A DNA stretch of 64,000 bases from Rhinopomastus cyanomelas. Lineage: Eukaryota; Chordata; Aves; Bucerotiformes; Rhinopomastidae. A program made the translations under genes and the position numbers. How positions within the stretch are numbered: the stretch's first letter is position 1; each line of letters starts with the position of its first letter. The stretch covers positions 868,001 through 932,000 of the forward strand of contig VXBP01010394.1 in NCBI GenBank assembly GCA_013400115.1. The letters are read 5' to 3'. This document shows positions 1-10,640 of the stretch, piece by piece. A model generated the notes under the pieces. That model made no database searches. It saw only the letters and a list, made by a program, of their open reading frames with translations, and was not told where the DNA came from.

Positions 1-3000
1 AGGGTATAAAAAAAACCATCAGAAAGGTGGACTGAAGGGGTAACTTCAATCTAAATAAATTGACAAAAAAACTAAACAGAAATGCATAGCAAAGGATTTA
101 GAGGACAGTTTCTATAGTCTAAGACCTATCTTCTCCTTGAAGCAAAGTTATTACCGCTCAGCACTCTGCCTTTTATATTGTCTCTGGCTGAAGCAGCAAC
201 AATCTACAAGTCTTTCTCCCTTGTGCTGTGCTTAGTTAAAATCCATCACCTGATGGTTCCTCAGCATGCATTACTGAAGACAAGATACAAGATCTTCCTG
301 GTTGAGTGCTCTGGCTTCCAACCTGTGTAATACTCAACCTTTAAAACATGATGCAAATCTCCTCTGTTCTCAGTTGAAGAGGATGGTTCTGAGGCTACAC
401 TTATTTTTAAACACGGAGGACGGTACGTGAAGACTTAGCAGTGTATTTAAGTTGCAGCATGTAGCAATGTTCGATTTTCTGTGTCATATTCCCTAACAAC
501 ATGGTGAGACATGCGTCTTAAAATCATTATAATAGACACTACAGGGACCAAGGAACCACAGAAACGATCTGTTAGCAATCACAGGAATGTGAAAGTATCA
601 TTAACATCACTATTTACAGCCACTGGATGGTAGTGATCCCTCTGATACAATCTGACAGTACTTGTTAAAAGCTCCCTGATACTTCATGTTTTCTCCAAGG
701 CGTATTGGTATTTTCAATAAATGGGGAGTTACTTTTGAAATCCATTCCAGCACTGAATGTAACGGGATGGCACAGAATGACATACAGTTCCAGCAGATAA
801 GTACTAACACCTTTTCTGTCTTGACTATCTTTAATTGAGAGAGCTGCAGTAGCATGGTTTCAATTATAGATTCCAAATTATCTGTGTTAGCAGCACTTAA
901 CACTTGCACATAATGAAACATATTATGTTGGCAGTGTTTTGAAACGGTAGAAGAATGCTCTGAATACCAACTGTTATAGGGTTTTTGACATCTTGTTTGT
1001 TTTTTTCCATTTTCTTTGTTAATAGGACTACAATAACATTTCAGCACAAAGGACAAAGAACGCAGAAGCAGCTGCAGAGACACGCTGCAGAGAAAGGAAA
1101 ATGGCTGAAAATGACAAGCAGTGCATCTTCAGAGCCTCCCAAGAACACAGATATCAACCAGATTCAAATGGAATGTTTCATAAAAATGACATGATTTCAT
1201 TTCTAATGGATTGCTGCAACAGAGAGTGTATCTCAAACATCCCACCGTAGTGAAGTCAGGGCACCATCTCACTAGAATTTAAATTAGTCCTTTCCCACAT
1301 GGATAGGAAAAGCAGGCTCAGAGCACATGAAATCACCTGTTGAACACTGTACCAGAACCACTGGCAGAGCCAGGAATTCAGTGTAAGACTGAGGGCTCCT
1401 TCATCTCCTTTGAGTATATTATTACACTTAGCTCACTATTCCAAGCTACAGTAATAAATTATGAACTTTTCCCAACATTATTAAGAAGTGTGTTGTAAAT
1501 GATTTCTTTGGAAGCCGGCTGTGCACACTTAAATAGGCATCAACTCTATCTAACCTGACAACAGGCTGCTCAAGCAGTTATTCAGGATCAGTATATCCAC
1601 AGTCAAAGGGAAACAGACAAATAAAACCTATTTCCAGGGAGCACTATAGTAGGCATCGTTATTATGATAAAAGCTGTGTAAGTTATAAGGGCAGGGAGGT
1701 GAATAGACCAGTGCCTCTTTCCACTCTGCTCTGTCCACAGACTCCTTACACTCAATGAATTATCTTCATTATATATTTGTTCAATTTGGTTTATTTCATA
1801 TCTACCATGAATGAAGCTGCTCTGGTCCATGGAAGCTAGTGCAGATCTCTGAGATAAAGAAGACTGAAGTCAGGAAGTGTCACCTAGTTCTGAAATCCAC
1901 ATGTGAAATGAGTGGGAACCTGCAGCTTAGAGCTGTGTGAATTTAGGAGCCCACCTCACCGTGCTGGAATCTACTTCTCATGGAGATTCATTTTAATCAA
2001 TACTTAATCTTGTATTTTTTAAAGACAGACAGATGCATACAACACTTCATGCTTTATGATACAGTCCTAGAATTCAGTGGAGCAGTGGGCATGTATATTC
2101 AGGGATACGGCTTGTATTAGTAGCATAAATAAAATATTGCAATTAGTTAAAAAAATAAACAGCTTCCAGCCACATACTTCATGTCATAAATATCTAATCA
2201 TATATATAGAGAATCATATATATATCTCAAGGCTATTAAGCACTGAAACGGCTACTAACACATATCCACAGCCCACGGCACAGAATAAGCATCTGAAAAT
2301 GAATCCTTGTCAGAAAGCTTCAGGAAGTGACAAGGTGTTAGAATGTCCTCCTGCCTCAATACATCTGCTTTACAAACTACTGACTTATGTGCTTTTCATC
2401 TACATCAAGTACCCATTACACTCAATGTTGCTTCAGCCACTGTACCTCACTTTTATCCTGTGCAACAGGCTTATGGACTATGCAAATGGTAAGGCCGCCA
2501 AGTCTCTGTTGGAGATTATAGCTTCATTGGCTACCAAAGCATCATCAACGACTTTTGCCAATCACACTGATCCCAAATCTGATGGGTATCTATTAGTTAA
2601 CATTGTAACTTCCCAAATAGATACCGTTCTAATGGAGGCTTCAGTTGCAGTATTTCTGGCTAAATTGAGTCTTAGCCTCCTTTGGTCTTTCAAAATTCTG
2701 GGACAAGGTACTTTTCAGGCATTAAAAATTCCCATACACATCAAATAAGCCCAAAAGAGAATATTGCCATCATCAGGAGATGCAGAGTTCCATTCACACT
2801 ACTTCAGCATGCACCCCATAGGTCAGCAAACACACTGGAGGTCAAACTTCCCAATAAAAAGTTATTAGAGAAAGACCCTTTACATTTCTCATGAAATTCT
2901 GAAGTTAGCTTAAAAAATTACTGAAAACTGCAGATAAGACTATTGAATTTGTGATTCTGACTCAGCATAGGGACATGATTAGGTTCCTAATACTGAAATG

Positions 3001-5220
3001 AATTGGCTCAGGCTGGCATTTTCTTTGGAAGTACCTCCCCACAGATGGTCTATTTTTTTACTCTACAACAGAAACAACTCGATTTCCAGTCGCCCAAACC
3101 ACTCTTCCTGGAACATTGCAATGTCTCAGGAAAATCCACCCGGGAAGAGAACTGCGACAGCTGTAGAAGTTCAACACAGCAGGGGATTTTAAAACCAAGT
3201 TGGATCTGCAATTATCACATGTGATCAAGGCACATTTACCTACAGCAAAGAACAGCTAGAACAGTCAGATGACCCCCTATTTCCAAGCATGTTATCTCTG
3301 CAGTGGGGCATGTCTCGGCTCTAGAGCCAGTCTGTTCACAAAGAGATGCTGTCTCACCTCTGGCACGCTGGGAGAGATCTTGATTTTTGCTCTTAAGAAT
3401 TTAATACACAACATGCTGGGTTTGTGGTCTGCACTAAAATGCTGAAATAACAGCATTTAGAAATGCTTGAAGTTGCACTGAAATACAAGTTCTATACTTG
3501 CAAGTGTAACCAACAACTTACAAAGACTTAAGTCCAGCAAGACTACGTGTTACTGAATCATTCATTCCTGCTGAGTTACTCTTGTTGGTATGAGGCACAG
3601 AACTAGTAAATTATCTTGGTTCTGCACCTGAGCTGTGCATCTGCATTGCCTTCATGTTCTCAGATGACTACTTGTAAACCAGAACTACAAACAATTAGAA
3701 GTTCTCACCTTGAAGATGAGCAAGGCAGAGCAGCTGCATAAAAATACTACAAAGTGTCTCGACATTGGCCTCTTCTCATCCCTTCCTCCCCAGGTTAGAA
3801 ATACAGAAATTAAACACAGAGTAGATGTGACCACTGAACCTCTTTGCTTAGTCAGTGGCTTAAGTTGGTTTTTTCAAACCTGGCAAGCAGATCAGCCTAG
3901 TTTTCTATTTGCAACTACTTTTTCTGCACTAACAGCTTCACTTATAAACCTTGTCTCTGGAGACTCTTACCATAAAGGTTTCTTTAGAGCTCCCTTCACT
4001 CTTCACCTCCTAATGCAGAGAAAGCATCTTGCTGCCTGACTCACTCCCCTCCAACTATTTTTAGCAGCTTTTCCGTTTTGATGGACCACTGCAGATCACA
4101 TTCAAAGACATCAACTGCATTTAAGTGAAGTTACAGATGTGACATGCTGACAAATCTGGGCAGAAAGAGTAACCCAAACAACTTGCTCTACTGTGAACAA
4201 ATAAATCCCAAAATCATTATCTCTTCTGTGGGTGACTGGTTTAGGATTTTGCCTGTGTATCTCACAGCCCCATGGATACTTGACTTTTTTTTTCCCCCTG
4301 TGATTTCCTCTCTATAAACATCTCCAAGGGGAGTTTTAAAGGCACACTTCTTCATCTGACCCAGGGGAGCCACTTCAATTGCTCAGTCAAACATATATTT
4401 ATCAACTAAATAACACATATTCATTTAAACTGCTGTGTTATTTACCCAGCTCAATTACTACTTTGGCATATACATGTGAAAAGACTGGTTTAGCACTCAA
4501 GTATGTTTGCCTTTGAAGCTATCAAGTACATGACAACAGCAATGCAAAGTCCCCCTGCAAATGTGTCAGTGGCCTCATCTGTGAGCTGGAGGTCAGTTTC
4601 AAGGTGGCAGCTGATAGGACATGCCCAGTCAGCCTTTAATTTAACTGATGTCAAACAGTGTCAGCTGTGGAGGCAGAACTGTAGCCACACTGCAACCGGA
4701 GAGACTTGAGTATTTATTAGGAGGCTGCTCTCCCATACTGTAGTTAAAATTTAAAAGAAAAATGAAATCTAGCTACCAGCAGTGTCACACTCCAGACATC
4801 ACATTTAAATAGCAATTAACTGCCGTGGGTTGACGGAGCGCCCGGATAACCGAGATGACTCAAGATTGCATCTTGATAGCACACTTGACAAACAGCTAGC
4901 GGAATAATCATTCCAACAGACACGCAATGAACTACCAAGACAATTTGGACAATTTCAAGTTAAATACAAGGAACAAATATCACCAGTGTTGGTTACAGAC
5001 AATTCTCTGCCACTTCTCCTCCTGCACTTCCACTTCAGGTATGGATTTCCATACATTTTTGTGTAGCTTCTCTGTTGCTGTTTGTTATACAGTTAGGGAT
5101 TTCCAAAGCTGACTCAGATCCAAAGAAATGAATGATAAATGGGCTTAAACTGCAAGGTAGTTGCAGGTTGAATTTTAAGTATTCTTATGGCAATGAACAC
5201 GAAGTACTAGTGAGAAATGC
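1..5220. other. TENM2 intron, mostly unannotated
   Basis: This is AT-rich single-copy-looking sequence with no clear exon, RNA gene or transposon. It includes a short TA-rich patch at about 2209-2238 and a long but unsupported open frame at 2077-2748. A CpG-retaining stretch at about 4780-4930 looks like a possible conserved non-coding element. Confidence 0.6.
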
Positions 5221-5297
5221 CCTTGCCCAGGGCCAGAGGTGTTAGAACTAGATGATCTAAAGGACCAGAGGTCCTTTCAATTCTACAATTTCTATGG
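5221..5297 (+). mobile_element. CR1 LINE 3' end fragment
   Basis: A short piece carries the CR1 3' terminal pattern: GAACTAGATGATCT, then GGTCCTTTCAATTCT and a terminal TTTCTATGG. It is heavily 5' truncated, as most CR1 copies are. An 8-bp inverted repeat with a 3-base spacer lies at 5259-5277 inside it. Confidence 0.8.
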
Positions 5298-8200
5298 TAG
5301 GGCTCTGTAAAGGGAACCACTCAATATAAAAACCACACTCCACTGACTTTTTGCCAAGAAAGAGTATGTGAGAATGTCTCTGTTATTCAATGACAGCTCA
5401 GGGTTTTTTTTCCTCAGGTAAGTTTGCTACTTGTAACCAGACATTTCTTACTGTTTCAGAATGGCAAACAAAAAGAGAAGTAGAAATGTCTTTTCTGTAT
5501 AAATGTCTTCAATGGAAAAATCAGTGCTATGCACTGATCACTTTCTGTATGAACTTTGGCTTCAAAATATCTGCCACTAATACCTAAGTGTCCTAAGAGA
5601 CCCAAGTGAAAATAGACCCCTTCAACTGTGCACAACAGACTGGCTGCTGATGCAAAACAGTTTCCAGAACGACAATAAAGTAAAAAAGCAGGAAATGGAG
5701 AGTTTGTCTGGAGAAGCTGCTCTGGCACATCTTGAGCTTCAGCTATGTTGAAGATCCTGAGGTACTAATGAGCTTGACTTTGTGAAGTGAGGAGGAAGGA
5801 AGCTTCTGAATTTGTATGAGTTTTCAAGAGGCCAGTAAAACAGCTTCTGAAACAAAACAAATATTTCAGGTTTTCTGGTCAGCATCCCCTACTCCTGTTG
5901 TGGTGAAAAGAAATAAATTTGCAAAGAAAGCAGCAGTCAGCTCAGCTATCTGGCTCTGCTTGCATGAATATCCTGATACATCTACAAATTTAGGCCCTTC
6001 CTCACATTCCTGTGGGCAAGGCTTCACAAGATTCATTATTTTGAGAACCAAAAGCAAATTATAAGTGAAACAAAATCAATTCTCTGTTAGTTCGTTGCAT
6101 TTTAAAAGAACAAATACACACTACTATGAATCTCTACATCAACACAGCTATTAGCTCTGATACTGTGTTACGCACTTAATCACCTAACATTAAACACCCA
6201 ACACATATCATCCCCCTTGACACAATCACAGAAATAAAACTCCTCTTTTGTGCTGTTGAACTTCACCAAATATCCTGCTTCAGCTCAGCCAGCCCTAGAG
6301 TCAGGGATATTTTTGGAAGGCCACATCTACAAGCCTTCAGAGCGTCCACATTAATACTGCTGTTCGCTAATGTGTTAATTAAGATCCACATTACATTAGC
6401 CACATAACTACTTAAATCCACCTGGAAAATGATGGCATGTCTTGATTAAATTGACTGAAGGTAAAGGAAATGACATTTAAAACACAGTGATTGTTATTAC
6501 ACTTTGATCATCTGTTTTAAAGCGTCTGGAAGGAAGTAATAGGAGCCAGAAGACTCATGTTGTTTACACTGTTAATGGGGTAGCAGTTTTTCCATCCTTT
6601 TACCTTCTGCAACATGACAGGACTTCCCTGCAGTTGTTGCCAAGCCCTTATGCTGCCTCATGAGTAGGGTTAGGTTGCAGCAGGACGCTGTTGGAGGTAG
6701 GAGCAAGTGGTGGTCAACTCAGGGTTTGTTCTATCTGCATTTGAACCCCAGCTCATCACTACATGAGGGTGGCACATCTTCCCATTTAATAATGTGGTTG
6801 TTTCTTCACCACTGCCTGTCTGCTGCACTGATAATAACCGCACAACCAGGAAACAGTATCTCCATGTGCAAACCAAAATGAGAGGGAGCTGAAGACAACC
6901 TGTAACTCCACAGTGACTGCTGAGTTTGCCTCTCCATATTGATTCAAGGCACATTTCTGCTCCATTTGTAGAAACCTGGTTTTGCCCTCTCTCATCTCAA
7001 GCAAGATGCTGTCAGATTTAACAACTTAGTTAACTTTCTTCATTTCACTGTTGCCATTATAGTCACAATGCTGATTTTGATCCCTGGGAACAAGTATTTT
7101 TCAAGGCACCTCTCTACTTTGCCACTTAATGAACTGTAATTGTTTCTTTCCGATTCCACACGCTGTGCTAGGCAAAATGAAATGTCTCATAAACTAAGCA
7201 TCAACTTGGATCAAGCTAGTTGGTCCAAAGAGACACCAACCCTGGATTACGTGAGTATACGAACATGAATTCAAGTCTACCTTTTCCAATTCGTATTTCT
7301 ATGATAACTGAAGTGATCTTTCAGGTCCACAATCCTTGCCCATAATTATCTTTGGTGTCTGTGGGCTTCTAAGACTAGAAGCCACCGTGTTTAGCAGCTT
7401 TAGAGAGCACTACTGTAGCAAACAATCAAGGTGAAAAACACAAAGTAAATTTTGAATTGGTAGAAAATCTGCTGAGTTTGTGGGGACAATGTATCATAAA
7501 CAGAAAACTCTACACCAAAACATCCTTTGCTTGGATTTGCAGCTGGAGATTTCCACCATAAATGGCAGTTTATCTTAGGTGTCCTCTCAAATGATGAAAG
7601 CTGACACTTATAGCGTATTCTGTCAATTAGAAAGGAAACAGCACACAGACAGTCACATATTTTATGGAAATGTGTGTCTAGCCTGATACATAATTTTAAA
7701 CACAGAATCTATTTTTGGCAAAGATTAACAGGATCTAGGCATAGAAAAATCCCTTAAGGTCATCTAATTCACTTCTTGATGAAGAAGCAATTATTCCCAA
7801 AGATGCTCCTGCTCCCCAGTCCCCTCAGCTTTTCCCCCCGATTTAGATTTATTACACAAAAATTCTAACATTATCCTTATGCAGCTGTAACAGACAAACG
7901 GGCTTCACTCTCGGGAAGTTTCTTCTTCTAAATGTCATTACTATCTATCTTATCCTTGAGCAATTCCACACCCCTATGGCACTGCCAGCTTTTGGGGTTT
8001 ATGTACCATGAAGGACTACTACCTTATCATCTATACTAGGAAAGGAATTTGTCTTTACTTTTGTCTCTTAATCTAAATCCATAGAGCTCAGCACAACTTT
8101 GAGAGGCTAAAGGCAAAACTGAGCAGACCTCTTGTGCTTGGGTTACAGTAAGAGCACAGTGGGCTTCACCTGCAGTTTTACAGCAGCCCTGAGGATTTTT

Positions 8201-9776
8201 CTACCCATCGCACTTGCCTGCTCCTTTCCAACATCCCCAGTATTTGTGAGATGGAGTGTGTAATTACGAAAAAACCTGCAACTGTGTTATCTTAATAGTA
8301 AATTTTGTTTTCATTCAGATAGGAAAACGCAGTAATAAAGTCATTTACATTCCTCTTAAAGTGCGGCTTTATTATTTCATCCCACAATTTAGTCTCTTAA
8401 TAAGGAACCAGAAGATCAAATTGAAATATCTGCCTTTTCTTTTTTTTTCCTCCCTTTCAAATTGCTGCACTTTAAAATGCCTCACTTGCTGAGTAGGCAC
8501 AGCTTGTGCTTAAGTGGCCGTTCTCAGTCTGGGGGTTAAAGGTTTCTTTGGGAGACCCATGTTTTGAAAAGAATGGCTTCATCCTGAGCTGTGTCAATTA
8601 TAGAAAGGTCACTCTCCACAGCCAGAGCCCTGAGCCCTGAAATGCTTGTTGTGTTAAAAGCTGTCAGAGGCTTTCCTCAAAACTGCTAGGATAGCAATAT
8701 TAACTTGGACACAATAAAAGGAAAGGTGAGGCAGAAAAACTTTTCACCCTTCTCTGCTGTAAGAATTTGTCTTAGATATTCCTTGTGTTCACCCAAGCCT
8801 GTCACTCACACTATTCCACTGTGGAAGATTACTTGTCTAAATATTTTTCTCCCTCCTTCCCCCAGATTATCAACATTTCAGCAACCTTCTAAAAAATGTC
8901 AGAAGAACAAGTAAAGTTTTCCAGCATGCGCCGAGGAAAGCTAACTGCAGCAATTTAAGACATAACTAGCAGTTCTGTCTCCTTGTCTCCTCTACAGGAG
9001 GTTACCATTCCCAAACCAGCCAGCATCTCAGCCCCTTCAAATGTGCTCAGCTAATTAGAGTGGGGCTGGGATAAACTGCCAGAACTTGCACTGAAGTGCC
9101 CCAGGCAGATGAGTACATTCCAATTCAACAGTCCTCCTGCCCTATATTTGCACAGAGATGGCAACAAAAAGCTGCAGGGAAGGGAATTTGGAAACATGTT
9201 AAATGGGGCAGTTGTCTGCTTAGTGATCATAATTGCAGACCCAGGCTCCTCAGGTTCCTGCCTAAAACCATAGGTTCTCTCACCTGGGCACAATCTGGAA
9301 GTTCAGCAGTAATAAATATTCTACTTTCTACTTAGGGATATGCTGTTTGTCCAGTCTGACCTACAGTCAGTGATGAAAGCCTGTTTTGCCAGCACTGGGG
9401 TATAAGAGTTCGTGGAAAGAAGGAAGCCAAAATTAGTCCCTCAATGGAGAAAGTAAAGAAGCTGAGATGTGGCAGCATCATTTACTGCAATTGGAAGCAA
9501 ATCCATTATAACCAGGCACCACAGAACCACTCTATTCCCAGCCCTACTTTAACAGATTGTTTTCCAGTACATCCTATGGAGGTCTCCTGTGTTAGCGTTT
9601 GTTTCTAACCCGTGCTTGGGCCATTTGCAAGTTTAACAGGAGCCACAGGTCCTCGAACAAGACAAAATTCAGCCTGAACAAAACTCTGGCTTCTGTCTCA
9701 GTCACTCCATCCCACCCCAGCAACCAAAGCCCGGGAGGTGCTTTGAAACAGAAACAGTCCAGCACACAGAGCCACT
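5298..9776. other. TENM2 intron with few recognisable features
   Basis: Apart from a degraded CR1-like stretch at about 7741-8010 I see no gene. The segment at about 6330-6545 is rich in homeodomain-type TAAT cores and has the look of a conserved non-coding element. That impression cannot be confirmed without alignment. Confidence 0.55.
7741..8010 (-). mobile_element. Degraded CR1-like remnant
   Basis: The left part resembles an old minus-strand CR1 3' end (CCTTAAGGTCATCTAATTC). About 150 bp further on, CACTCTCGGGAAGTTTCTTC resembles the CR1 segment that reads CACTGGGAAGAAGTTCCTTC in the copy near 30.8 kb. Order and spacing fit CR1, but divergence is high. Confidence 0.35.
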
Positions 9777-10199
9777 GAGATGATCAGGGGCTGGTGCATC
9801 TGCCCTAGAGGAGAGGCTTTGAGAGCCAAGCTGTTCAGCCTAGAGAGGAGTTGGCTGATGGGGGGAAAGCTCCTCAATGCTTTCAAAAATCTAACGGGTG
9901 AGTGTCAGGATGATGGGACCAGGCTCTTCTCAGTGCGGCCCAGCAACAGGACAAGGAGCAATGGGCACAAACTAGAACATGGAAGGTTACATTTAAACTT
10001 ACGGAAAGGCTTCACAATGAGGATACCAGAGCCCTGGTCCAGGCTGCCCAGAGAAATTGTGGAGTCTCCTGCTCTGGAGACATTCCAAACCCTTCTGGAG
10101 TGTCCCTGTGAGATCTACCCTAGGGGATCCTGCTCTGCAGGAGGGCTGCTCTAGATGATCTCCAGCAGTCCCTTACACCCCCCCAGTCTGCGATTCCCT
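9777..10199 (+). mobile_element. CR1 LINE 3' region
   Basis: A run of CR1 landmarks lies in order: CTGTTCAGCCTAGAGAGGAG, the AGGACAAGGAGCAATGGGCA box, CTGCCCAGAGAAATTGTGGA, and the 3' CTAGATGATCTCCAGCAGTC. An open frame through this piece is leftover CR1 sequence and not a host gene. It ends about 170 bp from the splice donor of the TENM2 exon at 10370. Confidence 0.92.
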
Positions 10200-10320
10200 C
10201 ACAGGCCTTCCTCTGTATTTGTAATATTTGCTTTTCCAGCCCCATCCGCTGGCATCCTGGAGCGTAGCTCTGCCTCCGGAGCTGACAGCTCCCACCAGCA
10301 CCGCGGGACAGGCCTCTCAC

Positions 10321-10640
10321 TGTGGGTCACATCCCGTCGCCCCGCCGCGGGACCCGCGCGCTGCCTCACCTCTGCCGCCAGGTGGCGCCGCGGGCGCGTC
10401 CTCCGCGGCGGGGAGCCCGTTGTGGAAGGCGGGTCCGTGCGCGGGGCGCAGCCGCCAGTTGAGCCCCAGGAGATGCATCGCTGCGGGGACAAAGCGACAG
10501 GTCAGCGCGGCTCGGCTCGGTCCGGCAAAGCAACTGCGTTAACCCGTGCCAGGGGACCGGCACAGCCCCCGCGGCTCACACACACCGTGCTGCTGCGCGG
10601 GAAGCGCTCGCAGAGAGCGGAGACACGTTCTGCCCAAGTT
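10321..10640. promoter_or_regulatory. Intragenic CpG island over the TENM2 juxtamembrane exon
   Basis: By hand I count roughly 43 CpG dinucleotides in 10321-10620, against only scattered CpG elsewhere in the window. The island covers the whole 111-bp exon, its splice sites and about 150 bp upstream in transcript order. No TATA box or clear initiator was identified, so promoter activity is only a possibility. The low-CpG CR1 immediately to the left (to about 10199) marks its left limit. Confidence 0.8.
10370..10480 (-). CDS. TENM2: Teneurin-2 juxtamembrane extracellular exon, GC-rich
   Basis: This is the exon directly after the transmembrane exon in transcript order. It holds 36 whole codons, beginning MHLLGLNWRLRPAHGPAFHN and ending APPGGR, with two entry bases (CG) and one exit base (G). 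The acceptor is TTTGTCCCCGCAG before 10480, with a plausible branch point GCTGAC about 25 bases upstream. The donor is G|GTGAGG after 10370. Joined to the previous exon it gives LLAYFI-A-MHLLGLNW, the known teneurin continuation just outside the membrane. LL rather than LF after MH, and the F-x-N-G pattern, fit TENM2 best. Later residues are strongly shifted to Ala, Pro, Arg and Gly, and I infer a short deletion against mammalian TENM2. About 31 of 36 third positions are G or C. It was missed as an open frame because it is short and its antisense strand is also open. The exon sits in a CpG island. Confidence 0.9.

Noticed and set aside
2077..2748. Plus-strand open frame of 223 codons
   Set aside because: It starts at GTG in AT-rich intron, with no recognisable domain, splice context or codon bias. 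A run this long is slightly unusual but possible by chance in 64 kb.
7260..7310. Possible decayed plus-strand CR1 tail
   Set aside because: Only a vague CCTTTTCCAATTCGTATTTC resemblance, below the level I can support.
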